Positions 11,583 through 24,742 of a stretch of 64,000 nucleotides of DNA are shown piece after piece. Both the position numbers and the translations under genes were made by a program. Positions within the stretch are counted from its first letter, which is position 1. Each line of letters opens with the position of its first letter. Below the pieces are notes generated by a model. It searched no databases, was not told the DNA's origin, and was given only the letters and a program-made list of their open reading frames with translations. The stretch comes from Coenobita brevimanus (lineage: Eukaryota; Arthropoda; Malacostraca; Decapoda; Coenobitidae): the NCBI GenBank assembly GCA_032717465.1, contig CM064665.1, positions 25,320,588-25,384,587 of the forward strand, written 5' to 3'.

Positions 11583-11585
<3 letters not shown>
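11201..11585 (-). mobile_element. SINE S1a, tRNA-derived, minus strand
   Basis: About 385 bp homologous along its length to S1b (16928-17293) in opposite orientation. The head, read leftward from 11585, is tRNA-like: box A TGGTAGAATGG near 11566-11576 and box B GGTTCGCGCCC near 11522-11533. The body contains the shared block CCCAGTCGGCTTGCGCGGGC and the 3' end is CGGCTGATGAT followed by (AT)n. S1a carries about 35 extra bases near its 3' end (11219-11254) absent from S1b. Both sides are (AT)n. It would have been transcribed by RNA polymerase III and mobilised by a LINE enzyme. Confidence 0.8.

Positions 11586-11657
<72 letters not shown>
11586..11657. repeat. (TA)n microsatellite at the 5' side of SINE S1a
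   Basis: About 72 bp of pure TA. Together with 11159-11200 it encloses S1a, so the SINE probably inserted into or duplicated an AT tract. Confidence 0.95.
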
Positions 11658-11659
<2 letters not shown>

Positions 11660-11969
11660 TTGTCATATTACTCACTTCATAATCATGATTATCATCCTTT
11701 TTTTTCACTAATATATTGCTTTTTCTGTGAGTTTTTTTCAGCTTAATATTTCTCTCCATCCTATTTTCGTTCAGTCCTTTGTTCTCTTGTTGTTGTACTA
11801 ATTATCTTGCGTTTCTCTGTTCCCTTTGTGCCTTGTGATTTCATTTCTTATTCCCTCAACATCACTCATTGTTTCTCTGATTTGTCCTTCCATTTTTTGT
11901 CATCCCTCGCTATGTCGTATTTTATCCGTACCTTTTACTTGTCGCTTGATCTTTTTATTGCTATACTAG

Positions 11970-12480
11970 CAGGGGTGACCGACGTTGCTGGGCCAAAAAG
12001 GCGAATACTCTAATTCTATTTGTTCTGGTTCAATCTTTCTTTCTACCCAGAAAGACCATGTAAAAAGAGCGATTATAAGAGGTCCAGGAAATTTCTATTT
12101 CAGCTTTCGCAGACTAACGCACAATATTTGAGCACATTTATTCACTATTACCGGTGACCTCAAATGACCTCGGAGGTCAACCTCACATAGCCTATGTCCG
12201 AACTGGAGGTCATGAGGGTCTCCATGCCAAGAACTGGGCTGCTGGGTCCAGTCGTTCGAGCGTGTATTACTGGTGACCTAAAATAACCTCGGATTTCAAA
12301 CTCATATAGCCTATGTCTGAACTGGAGGTCGTATGAGTCTCCATGCCAAAAACTGGGCTGCAGGGGTACCCGGGGTTGCCCGGGCCAAAAAGACGAATAC
12401 TCTACTGGTAACCTCAGATGACCCAGATCTGAATTTTGACCTGTCTGAAACCATCCTTGGCCCTGCCTGATTCAGAATAT
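11970..12480 (+). repeat. Three decayed tandem copies of a ~120-135 bp unit with AGGTCA half-sites
   Basis: The word GGTGACCTCAAATGACC recurs at 12153, 12272 (as GGTGACCTAAAATAACC) and 12407 (as GGTAACCTCAGATGACC), giving spacings of 119 and 135 bp. Companion words also recur: GTCTCCATGCCAA, AACTGGGCTGC and GGGCCAAAAAGRCGAATAC (near 11990 and 12382). The first unit holds perfect AGGTCA half-sites at 12155-12160, 12165-12170 (both reverse), 12174-12179 and 12207-12212. Confidence 0.65.
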
Positions 12481-12556
12481 ATATATGGGTCTGGGGGTCT
12501 CTGGCCCTTGGATTGGGCGTGATTGAAGGACAATCAAACAAATCAACAATACTGCT

Positions 12557-12557
<1 letters not shown>

Positions 12558-12634
<77 letters not shown>
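12558..12634. repeat. (TA)n microsatellite
   Basis: About 77 bp of pure TA with no recognisable retroelement end on either side. Confidence 0.95.
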
Positions 12635-12638
<4 letters not shown>

Positions 12639-12817
12639 CAAAAACATTGCCATCTATGCACAGCCACACCTTTATACTGCCACACCTACGCTTATGGTGG
12701 TACTGGAGTAGGCTATTGTTTGGCAACAGCAGTAAGAATAATTTACAAAAGTATGTCCTCATGCTGAAGGTGTTTAGACGATGACTTTTTTTTTCTTTTT
12801 TAACAATCTGTGTGGTG

Positions 12818-12945
12818 ATATTTGTAGCGTCACGGGATAAATTATTTTGGTGATGATTGGAGCTGACTCTCTCTCCTTAGCTAAGTAAAATTGTCGGATA
12901 CCAACATGATATAAAATAATTGAGGACCTCTAGTGTAGGGGTTAA
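12818..12945 (+). repeat. D-repeat unit (diverged)
   Basis: AGCTAAGTAAAATTGTCGG at 12879 followed by CCAACATGATATAAAATAA and GGGGTTAAC matches the D core (CTGAATAAAATCGTCTGG then GCAGCAAGAATAAAATA). Upstream, GTAGCGTCACGGGAT (12818) matches GTACCGTCACGGGAT near 15074, suggesting a longer unit. Confidence 0.5.
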
Positions 12946-13139
12946 CATAACTTTTTTTCTTAATAATGACTGGGGCAGGCTTGGTGTTCTAAGCTTAGCC
13001 ACTTCTACACGGAAACCTTATTTATGTTTTATTGTTGCCATCTCATAATTTTGTTAAATGATGGAGATATTACGAATTGGAAGCGTTCAGTATAGTCTTA
13101 GTTAACCCCTGCATTACGAGAAGCCTCTCTGAGCTTAAC

Positions 13140-14550
13140 AAAATCAACCATTCCCAGCCCTCTAACTATCAACCAATCGCTTTTACATCCTGTATTTCTA
13201 AAGTTTTTAAATCTATTTTTTTAATAAAAATTAAATAACGAACCTTTCGTATCACAACCACCTTTCTGACGGTCAGTATGGGTTCCGCCCGGGACAACCC
13301 ACTGGCGATCATCCCACCTACCTTTCAGACTCCTGGTCATCTTCCCTTTGGGACTTTGGCGAAAGCTTTGCCACTGCACTTGACATCTTAAAGGCTTTCG
13401 ATCGAGTCCAGCATATAATCTTCCAAACTGCCTTCTAACGGATTTTGCCCTTCTATCTGTGCCTTCGTCTCTGGTTTCCTTTCCGGTTGTTCTATAGCTG
13501 CTGTTGTAGACGGCCAAAGTTCTTCTAGAACTATTAGTAGTGGTGTTCCTCAGGGCTTTGTCCTATCAACAACTCCCTTCTTTCTATTCATAAATGACCC
13601 TCTAACGCCTACCTCTAACCCTGTCCACTCATACGCTGATGCCTGCACCCTTCACTTTTCCATCCGCTTCTTGTAGCGTCCATCTCAGCAGTTCAACAAA
13701 CAAGGGATGAGGTTATGGCACACCAAATGTCTGACTTGGATTATATCTCTGACTGGGGTAAAAGTAATTTTGTTATTTTTAATGCAACAAAAACTCAGTT
13801 CTTACCTCTTTCAACCCGTCAAAATCTTACGCAGGAGTATCCTCTAATTTTTAACAATATCCAGCTCAATCCTCATCATCTATGAACATACTTGGCTCCC
13901 GATCTATCTTGGATAGTTCATTTGACTTTTCTTGTAAAATCTGCTTCCAAGAGGTTATGTGTCTATGCCGACTCCTTACCGGTACCTGCTTTACCCCTGC
14001 ACAGTAGCTGATTTTATACAGGGGTTTTATTCACTCCCGTGTAGAGTGTAACTCACATGTATGGGGAAGCTTCACACATACAGCTCTTCTCAACAAGGTG
14101 GAGTCAAAGGTTTTCGTCTCATTAACTCCCCTCGTCTTACCGGCTCCCTCCAACTTCTGTGTCATCGCCGCACTGTTGCATCTTATTCTCTTTTCTATCG
14201 CTTCTTCAATGGTCATTGCTCCTTTGAACTGCCTGCTTGCGTCCCTCCAACACTACGGCGGGCGCGTAGCACCCGTCTAGCAGCAAACTGTCATCCCTTT
14301 TCTGTCCAGCACTCTAATGCAGAAGTAAACCGTTACTCCTATTCCTTCATGTATGCAACAGGTCAACTCAGGAACTGTATTCAACTGTCTGTATTTCTTA
14401 CTATCTATGGCCTCCAGTCTTTCTAACGCAGTGTTTCGAAATGAATGAGTATTGTATTTGGCTGTCTGTTATCTTGTTTTTATTATATATTTGGGGGAAC
14501 AACCTTTCATGCTTCTAGCCTTTGGTTCCTTCTTCCTGGCATAAAAAAAT
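13140..14550 (+). mobile_element. N1: LINE (CR1/Jockey-group, Nimb-like), RT and 3' end, decayed
   Basis: Reads as a 5'-truncated RT: SNYQPIAFTSCISKVF, then SGVPQGFVLSTT, FFLFINDPL and HSYADACTLH, where the YADD catalytic box has become YADA. The C-terminal part (HTALLNKVESKVFRLINSP, FFNGHCSFEL) follows with frameshifts. The 3' end CTTTGGTTCCTTCTTCCTGG then CATAAAAAAA is shared with N2 and N3, which defines the family terminus. Several stops and indels make it inactive. It is close in sequence to N2 and N3 but is not the same insertion. Confidence 0.75.
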
Positions 14551-15567
<1,017 letters not shown>

Positions 15568-15668
15568 TGCCAGATGCCATAATCCCGTAAGGGGTGGCCA
15601 TTTGACTCTGAGTTAGTTGTTTTACGGGGAGGGGTAGTAACCCTCCACCAACCCACTTGTTGACACGT

Positions 15669-15672
<4 letters not shown>
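15568..15672 (-). mobile_element. R4: internally deleted R-family element (5' leader fused to 3' end)
   Basis: Only about 105 bp. Read on the minus strand, it begins CCCTACGTGTCAACAAGTGG, matching the R9 leader start (CCTACGTGTAAACAAG). It continues with GGTTGGTGGAGGGTTACTAC and CCCTCCCCGTAAAACAAC, homologous to the R3, R8 and R9 leaders, then jumps to GGCCACCCCTTACGGGATTA and GGCATCTGGCAA, the family 3' terminus, and an (AT)n tail. The whole 3 kb ORF is missing. It keeps the leader stem-loop (GGAGGG/CCCTCC, loop TTACTAC). It sits directly in the AT tail of R5. It may be a SINE-like parasite of R elements, or a single internal deletion. Confidence 0.75.

Positions 15673-15754
<82 letters not shown>
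15673..15754. repeat. (TA)n microsatellite, tail of R5
   Basis: About 82 bp of TA immediately 3' of minus-strand R5 and immediately 5' of R4. Confidence 0.95.

Positions 15755-17293
<1,539 letters not shown>

Positions 17294-17346
<53 letters not shown>
17294..17346. repeat. (AT)n microsatellite, tail of SINE S1b
   Basis: About 53 bp of AT at the SINE 3' end. Confidence 0.95.
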
Positions 17347-17348
<2 letters not shown>

Positions 17349-17794
17349 CACATCCTCACATTGAGGAATCAATTAGATATTAACTACCAACTGGTAGTCA
17401 TCGAAGCGAACCCTGATTTACTGTAATTTTAAGTCAGATGCACTACTTTTTATCCCCAATGCTTTGTGGTGCCGGATTTAATTATGTAAACTCGAGTGAA
17501 ATGCATTAATACATCATCATTATACCAGATGCGACGCAAAGTAACTAGGGTGATTTGGCCTATAATGGCATACATTGACAAGAACAAGTGTTGAAATCTC
17601 TAGTATGATGACGTCTTTATATTATATTGTTGTTATCTTCAGGTCATTTTATTTATACTTGTACAAGAAGTGCCTTTTAGTACAGAAGTTAATGCAACCC
17701 TTGAAGGTCATTAGACCTCTTTTCAGTTAAATAATATCTACAAGAAATGAAAATAAACTCAAAATATGTGCCTGTACTTTAATGTTTTTTCACG
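17347..17794. other. Non-coding DNA without recognised features
   Basis: AT-rich. No repeat boundary or coding signal seen before C2 begins. Confidence 0.45.
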
Positions 17795-18717
17795 TTTTTC
17801 CAGTTATGTTCCTGATTTACGTAAATGATATGGTAGATGGAGTGAACAGTTATCCAAGTCTGTTTGCTGATGATGTAAAGATTTCGAGGAAGGTAGAGAT
17901 TGAGGAGGACTGTAAAATGCTGCAGGAGGATCTGGACAGGATACATGATTGGAGCCGTATGTGGGGAACGAAACTCATTGCCAAAAAAATGTAAAATATT
18001 GGAAATGGGTAGTATCAAAAGGCCATCACTGAATTATTTGAGGGGTAATGAACTAATTACAACAGCGAAAGAAGAGAAAGATTTGGGAATTCTGGTCCAG
18101 GATAGTTTATCACCTGAAAAACATTAACAAGACAGGTAGAGAGACGTATAAACTCTTGACTAACATAGAAGTAGCATTTCATTACATGGATGAGGAGATG
18201 ATGATAGTGGCCAAGATCCGCCCCTGGTTGAAATATGCAGCAGTAGTGTCGTCCCCACACAAAAAGAAAAATTTTAACAAGATTGAGAGAATACAAAGAA
18301 CAGCAATCAAGATGGTCCCCAGTTTGGCAGATCTGTTGTACAGAGAGAGGCTGGAAAACCTTAGAGGAAAGGAGAGAGAGGGGCGACATGATTGCAGTGT
18401 TCAGGACCATGATTGGCGTAAATAAAATTGATGGAGAAGATCTGTTAGTATGGGATAAGAAAGCAACAAAAGGACACGGAATGAAACTGAAGAAGCCAAG
18501 CTGCTTGAAAGATAGCAAGAAATATAGTTTTCCTTATAGATACAGAGACCTGTGGAATAGCCTGGACAAAGAGATCGTCCAGTCTAAAAACTTAAAAGAG
18601 TTTAAAGTAAAATTTGACTTACTGAGAAACAGACGGGACCCCAAGAGCGTAGCTCATTTCCTGTGTACCACAACTGGGTAAATACAATTAGGTAAATACA
18701 CACACACACACACACAC
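17795..18717 (+). mobile_element. C2: CR1-like LINE, RT C-terminal part and 3' end
   Basis: Starts within the RT at FLIYVNDMVDGVNSYPSLFA followed by DDVKI, with an intact FADD box at 17866-17877. A frameshift near 17985 shifts to KKCKILEMGSIKRPSL and TAKEEKDLGILVQDSLSPEK. Further frames carry YAAVVSSPHKKKNFNKIERI, DGEDLLVWDKKATKGH and YRYRDLWNSLDKEIVQSKNL, ending FLCTTTG and a stop at 18681. The last 35 bases (ACAATTAGGTAAATACACAC) lead into (CA)n, matching C1. Several frameshifts, so inactive; its C-terminal third is still well preserved. Confidence 0.8.
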
Positions 18718-18727
18718 GCAACTTCCA

Positions 18728-18796
<69 letters not shown>
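18695..18796. repeat. (CA)n followed by (CT)n microsatellite
   Basis: CA 18695-18717 is the C2 tail. After 14 bases, (CT)n runs 18731-18796. Confidence 0.95.
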
Positions 18797-20250
18797 GTTG
18801 TTTCAAATTTCCATTTACACCTCTCCTTCCTGTTTCCCCCTCCCCACCTGTCCTTTTAATATCTTATCTTCTCCCTGCACTCTCCCTTTCCCTTTTCACC
18901 CGCTCTGTTCCTATAAATTCTCCTTATTACATTAGTCACCTATATTACTCTCCTTGTATATTCTACACTATTTTTTCCATCATTGCAATCGTGCTGTTGT
19001 TTTGACACTACTTTTTTTCCCTTTCCTAAGTCTCCTAAGTTTCCTAAGTCTCCATAGGTATAATTTTACTTCATTTTAATTACACTTTACCGTGAGGAAG
19101 CAATGATAACAGACACACCACCTTTGTTTGGGTAAGAACGGAATGTTTTAAGTACTGATGTCTTTAATATTCTCTCTCTCTGCTACTACTTCTGTTTCTC
19201 CTATGTTTCTCACTGTCCAGCTACTCTTTTACTTCTACACCCTCACCCTAATACATTCTCATTTTCTCTCGCTGCGCTATTACATTCTCATCTACAATCT
19301 CCATCCTTAATCCATTGTACTTTGCACTCATCTCTCTGTTCTCATGTTTGTTTTTTACCCTTTTTTTTTTCATTTGGTGAATATCCTCTTCTTGCATTGT
19401 CTCTGTTACTTTTACTCTTTTTGTCGTTTCTTCCTTCCGATTCACATTCTTCCTGCCTTGTCCTTGTGCTTACTTTACTTCCTATTTACATTCTCCCATT
19501 TCTGTTGCACTCTTTCTTGGTATTTTCCTTGTCAGATTATTTCCCAATTTCCTATTCACATATTGCACCCCCTTCGTCCTCTCCTCGCCTCTCTCTCGTT
19601 CCCACTTTGCAGACTCATCGCCTCCATTAATTTCCTGGCACCATGGCCCTCCTCAATATGGTCGCCCCTTTATCAAGTACGTTCCCCCATTTCACACAAG
19701 GTGGTTAAGCCTTGTGTCTGGTGTAGCCTAGAACACCTCTTCCTTTTCTCTCTTAGCTATATCACCCGCTCCTTCATTCTCCCTGTATTAGTTTATTTCC
19801 TTTTGTTATTTAGTGTGTCTGGTGGTTCACTGACACTGAAGAAAAACAGTCTTATGATCAGAATTATAGTGTCTGATTCATAATAATACTCATCCACTTA
19901 TTGTGTGATACGAAGACAGTTTGGTCAGCGTTACCAGTGTTCTATCCTGCGTCGTTTTCTGCGACCTATCACCATATCCATGCCAAATAGCGACAGAATT
20001 TTTTTTTTTTTTTCGTTAATTGATTGGTTTGTTAAACAGTAAAATCAAGAGGCAGCTGGTATGTCAGTCCATCACAGCAGCAGTCTCCGCAGACTGCACA
20101 CCACAGAAAATATGATGCTGCGCTAGGCGGAACACCCTGTGGACAGGCTCGTGAGGTAAAAGGAAAGGCTGAAGTAGGGTAGTTCAAGACTACAAAGAAG
20201 GGCTACAACTGAGTTACATTCCCCTTTCTGTACAGAGTGATATTGAGGAA
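18797..20250. other. Pyrimidine-leaning DNA, no gene seen
   Basis: The + strand is C/T-rich to about 19820. The longest open frame there (19344-19883) encodes mostly F, L, S and P, as expected from composition. No domain recognised. A poly-T of about 15 lies at 20000-20014. Confidence 0.45.
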
Positions 20251-20273
20251 CTGTGTGTGTGTGTGTGTGTGTG

Positions 20274-20309
<36 letters not shown>
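20251..20309. repeat. (GT)n-(GA)n compound microsatellite
   Basis: GT 20251-20274 directly joined to AG 20275-20309. Confidence 0.95.
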
Positions 20310-20310
<1 letters not shown>

Positions 20311-20685
20311 GTAAGCTGAAATTGGATCATTGTTCATTGTAGGTCGGTCAGACTCTTGGACAAAGTCTGTTTGCCATTGTCCCTGTTCACCCACTACTAC
20401 GAACTGCGACCTGGATACCAACTGGGTAATGCTGGTTGCAGCCCAGGCCAATACTCGTACTTTGACATGGACAAAACTAATCGCCATTAACCGACAATGT
20501 ATTTCTAATTTATTCTTGCTGCTTCCTGACAGTTTTATTACTCACGGTCGACAGTCCATTAATCCCTCGATAAGTGTTCGCTTAAGGGAATACAAATGTC
20601 TGTAAAGTAGCACGAGTAAAATAAGTGACGTACATGAGTTCAAGTGATTTTATTGTCCCGCGTGTGGTGGGTAGATACTGATCAG

Positions 20686-21095
20686 TCTTCCTCCTCTTCT
20701 GCTGCTGCTTCTCCTCCTCCTCCTCCTCCTCCTCCTCCTCCTCCTTCTCTTTTCCTTCTTTTTCTCCAGCTCCTCCTTCTACTCTTCTTCTTCATCTTTT
20801 TCTTCTTTTCCTTCTCTTCTTTTCCATCATCTTTCTTCTTTTTCTTCCTCTTCTTCTCTTCCTCCTCCTCCTCCTTCTCCTCCTCCTCCTCTTCTTCTTC
20901 TTCTTCTTCTTCTTCTTCTTTATTCTTTTTCTTTCTTCTTCTTCTTCTTCTTCTTCTTTACTTTTTCTTTCTTCTTCTTCTTCATCGTCATCTTCTTCAT
21001 CTTCTATTCGCTTCCTCCTCGTCGTCATCTTCCTCTTCCTCCTCTCGTTCTTCATCATTTTTTTTTTCTTCTTCTTCTTTTTCTTCTTCCTCTCT
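20686..21095 (+). repeat. ~400 bp (CTT/CTC)n polypyrimidine tract
   Basis: Almost uninterrupted pyrimidine strand of CTC, CTT and TTC triplets with rare A or G. Frames through it encode runs of S, F and L, or K, E and R on the other strand; these are not genes. The length and mirror symmetry of parts allow intramolecular triplex DNA. Confidence 0.9.
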
Positions 21096-21194
21096 GAGCT
21101 GAATCAACTGTTTTTTTTTTGCGTCAGGTGGAGTCATATATAAATATCCTAATTCTTTGCCACCACATATATTAAAGTTAGTGTTTTTTGTATT

Positions 21195-21708
21195 ACACGT
21201 CCCCGCCCCGGAGGGGCTTGGGGACGGTATTGTTTTCACTCGGTTGGTCTGTCTGTTTGTTTGTCTGTCCGTTAACAACTTTACGCAAAAACCACTTGTG
21301 CGATTTTGACTAAAATTACAAGGATAATGGGCTCTGACCTTCTGATCACCTGAATAAATTTTGGGCCAAATTAGGCCAAAGTCGAGGCTGTAGGCCCCAA
21401 GAATGTAAAAAATAAAAACAGGCAAACTTGCCATAACTCCTTTAAAATTCGTTATATCGGCATGAAACCAAAACCTAAAGGTGCTTCTTTCAAATCTGCA
21501 TCCTATAACATGCCTCATTACATCAGGGGGGTCACCCCCCCAGTTAGCGGAAGGGCTGTCAATGTCAAGCGGATCGGGGCTAAAATTTCAGATGGGCATA
21601 AAATCGTCAGTTTTGACCCAACTTACTCCAAATTTGATAAATGACATCTTTGACTAGGTATGTAGTTATGTTTATATGTCTGCACTAAAATGACTGCCGG
21701 GGACGTGT
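21195..21708. mobile_element. M1: 514-bp MITE-like element with 11-bp terminal inverted repeats
   Basis: Left end ACACGTCCCCG (21195-21205) and right end CGGGGACGTGT (21698-21708) are perfect inverted repeats. Inside lie GC-rich stem-loops: GCCCCGGAGGGGC near 21203-21215, and GGGGGG/CCCCCC around 21525-21541. After the left end come TGTCTGTTTGTTTGTCTGTC and a block about insensitivity-like filler (TTAACAACTTTACGC). No transposase frame. The family name is unknown to me. Confidence 0.55.
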
Positions 21709-22095
21709 TTGCTGTGCCTTGGCACCTCTTCGTGTTTATTATTTTTTTTCATCCAGTGTGTTTCTGGGTGAGGTGAATAATATAGTCGGCCATTAGTAGA
21801 AATAAAATATGAAAAGAGACAAGGTTTATGTTTCCTTACCTTCTCTCTCCTCGTGTGACATTTTTAAATACCGGGTTTGCCTTTTCATGCCCTCTTTCTT
21901 ACTGCCTCCCACCTCCAACCTTTCTCACAAGAAAAGAGAAATATAAAATTGATGATTAAAATCATCATTTTCCCTTACCACTCCTTCCTACACAACCCTA
22001 CTCCGTTACCTCTCCCCTCTACTCCCTCCCTGATTTCCCTCTAAGCTTTTATTCCATCTCCCCCCCCCCTTTCATTTCTAACCCCTTCCTTCGTA
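21709..22095. other. Non-coding DNA
   Basis: No feature recognised. It becomes pyrimidine-rich towards the minisatellite. Confidence 0.4.
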
Positions 22096-22109
22096 TCATT
22101 GTTTCCCTT

Positions 22110-22135
22110 ACCATCATCATCATCATCATCATCAT
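22110..22135. repeat. (ATC)n microsatellite
   Basis: Eight or nine ATC triplets at the start of a 600-bp C/T-rich block. Confidence 0.9.
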
Positions 22136-22334
22136 CTTTCCTCAATCTTCTCCTCTCCATTCCCTACTCCTTTATCCCCTTCTCCTTCTATCCCATAGAG
22201 TTCCCATCTTCTCCATCTCATTGTTTATATCACTCCTCTCCTTCTTTCTCTTCCCTCTTCAGTTATTCGTTTCTTCTATCTATTCCTCGTTCATTTCCTT
22301 TCTCCCACTTCTACCCCTCCCATCCTCCCTTCTC

Positions 22335-22570
22335 CTTATCTTTCCCCTTCTCCCTCTTCTACCTTCCCTCCCTCCCTTCCCCTAATCTTTCCCCTTCTTC
22401 CTCTTCTACTCCTCCCTTCCTCCCATCCCCTTATCTTTCCCCTTCACCCTCTTCTACCCCTCCTTCCTCCCTTCCCCTTATCTTCCCCTTTTCCCTCTTG
22501 TACCCCACCTTCCCTCTCTTCCCATTATCTGTCCCCTTCCCCCTCCTTCACCTCATTATCTCCCTGTCTC
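22335..22570 (+). repeat. 47-bp pyrimidine minisatellite, five units
   Basis: Units start at 22335, 22382, 22430, 22477 and 22524, giving periods of 47, 48, 47 and 47. Each starts CTTATCTTTCCCCTTC, continues with CCTCTTCTACC and ends near CTTCCC. Similarity falls off in the last unit. The 167-codon frame across it is a by-product of the repeat. Confidence 0.85.
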
Positions 22571-22729
22571 CTTATCAGACACTATCAGCGTTTCCCTCAT
22601 GACCCTCTCATCCCTGCGATATTCTTTTCCTCCCTGTCTACCCCTCCCTTCTCTTCTCTCCCTCCCATTTTTACCACATCCTCCCTTCCTTCCAGTTTAT
22701 CCACCCTTATATTTCCGTCCCTTCCCGCA

Positions 22730-22735
<6 letters not shown>

Positions 22736-22786
<51 letters not shown>
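22736..22786. repeat. (CT)n microsatellite
   Basis: About 50 bp of pure CT. Confidence 0.95.
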
Positions 22787-22787
<1 letters not shown>

Positions 22788-24742
22788 AACATTCACTCGA
22801 GATGGTACTCACATTATCCCTTAATCCCTTACAACCTTTTTTATGGCTTTCTCGATATAAAGCCAACATTATTATAATTATTATAATAACAACAACAATT
22901 CTCACAGCACTGTCATTACTAACCTTCTGTTCAAGAACGGCAACCAACAAACAACTCATCCGCCACCAAACCAACACCTCATCCCTATATCCCTTTACGA
23001 CCATCATTATAAACCAGCTCCATCGCAGTCACAGATATCAGTTCAACAACCACAACTAAACCAGCACATCCACCACCACACCAACACCAAAGCCATTTAA
23101 TCCACCAAATCCACCAGCAAGCCAGCACCACGCCGACGGTAGCTCTTAAACCAGCCCCCGCACCATAATGCCTCTACACCGGCCTCAACTTGCCTAATCA
23201 GCCGCTATGGGTCCCACAAGACGTCCGTCCTGGGGGCCCTCGGGAGTGCTGGCCAGGGAACAAATAACCTCCACCACACCGTCTGTACAGCATGACACTC
23301 CCCTGGGGAAACTGCCAAAGTGCCTTCTGTTGTCCTTTCTATGTTTCATCCTAATTACGATCCTGTGATTGTTATATTAGGACTGTCTAACTGGTTTCCC
23401 AGTTTTCCTTGAAGCAGTGACTTCTGTTTTGACTTACTTTATTCTTAATGGAATATTATACCCATATACTGACCTTGTTGTACTGTAAAGCAAAAATATT
23501 TTCAGGCCGACTTGGACCCTCTATAAGTACCCCTAAAGACAGTCCAGATCGAACCGAGACGGTTGTGTCTTCACGGTAAACACAATTTCAGTATGTATTA
23601 CAGTCAATCAGCTCTCCAATCTGATTACAAATAGACATCAACTGAGCTGGAAAGGATGGAATATTACTCAGTTTGTGTTCCTGACTACACGGGAGGGGGA
23701 TGCTATGCAAGTGCTGTTCTTCGAGGGTTTGTTGTAGAAGAATCCGTTAAGAACGACGGAACACTTGTCGAAGTGTTGGGCCAATATTAATAACCCCATC
23801 AGCCCAAGGACGTCTTTATTTTTATTTTATTGTGTCTACCACTGGGAAGATTTCTTGCTGTGACATGGTGAAGGAAAGTTGCATCTGATGCATCCATTTC
23901 GACATGTCTCCTCTATGCTGAACGAGATCGTGTAGTAGCAGGAATGAGGAAAAAAAAAAACAAAAAAAAACAGAGAGGTCTATAGAATGCGGGCGCCAAG
24001 TAAGGACGTTGACGAAGTTACAATACTCATCATTCGGTTCTTACTCAGTTATGTTGTGATGTAGCAAAACTGAGTCTACTTATGTATGCGTCATCACGAA
24101 GTCACAAAGGCAGAGAAGGGCCTGTAGCATCCTGCTGTATAAGGCCAGTAGTACGGGAAATCTCTCATAAGTGGGATAAAATCGACTGCTTATTGCATCA
24201 TTATCATCATCATCCGGTGGTGGAAGGGGATCCACAAACAGGAAATGCAAAGTACGAAAATATGAGAACCATGAACAGCGTGCTAAGTGTAAGTGGGCCA
24301 CACTTATCATTCATGTCCTAGAAAGTCCCAACTCCATCTCACAGACCAAATGATCCACACAAAATGAACTTCACATTAACAAGTGTGGTAAAGCCATTAC
24401 ATCCACTACCAAGGTGGCAAAAAAAAAAAAAAAAAAAAAAAAAAAGACTAACCCAGGTAGTGTGCATCTGTACATACACCATTCATCCATTTCTTGTTTG
24501 TTTTCTTTTGCATCCTCAGTTCCCATACATCACTTATTCACACATTCATTTATTTTAAACATCCACTTTTTTATTATTCACGCCTCCCAATACCATCAAA
24601 CTGCCTCATATAAACGCTTTTCACTGCCCTATACAAATCCTTGTTTGTTGGGCAGTGGCAAGAATAAACATAATATAGAAGAAATATTAATTACCAGAGG
24701 CTTCGCTTAAGCTAAATATGGTTTGCTTAACATTAACAAGAA
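22787..24742. other. Non-coding DNA, no gene seen
   Basis: Short stretches of ATT and ACC triplets (22867-22900, 23060-23110), a GC-richer patch at 23110-23290 and a 27-base poly-A at 24419-24445. No family recognised. Confidence 0.4.

Noticed and set aside
20644..21102. 152-codon serine/phenylalanine frame and opposing lysine/glutamate frames
   Set aside because: Products of the CTT/CTC tract.
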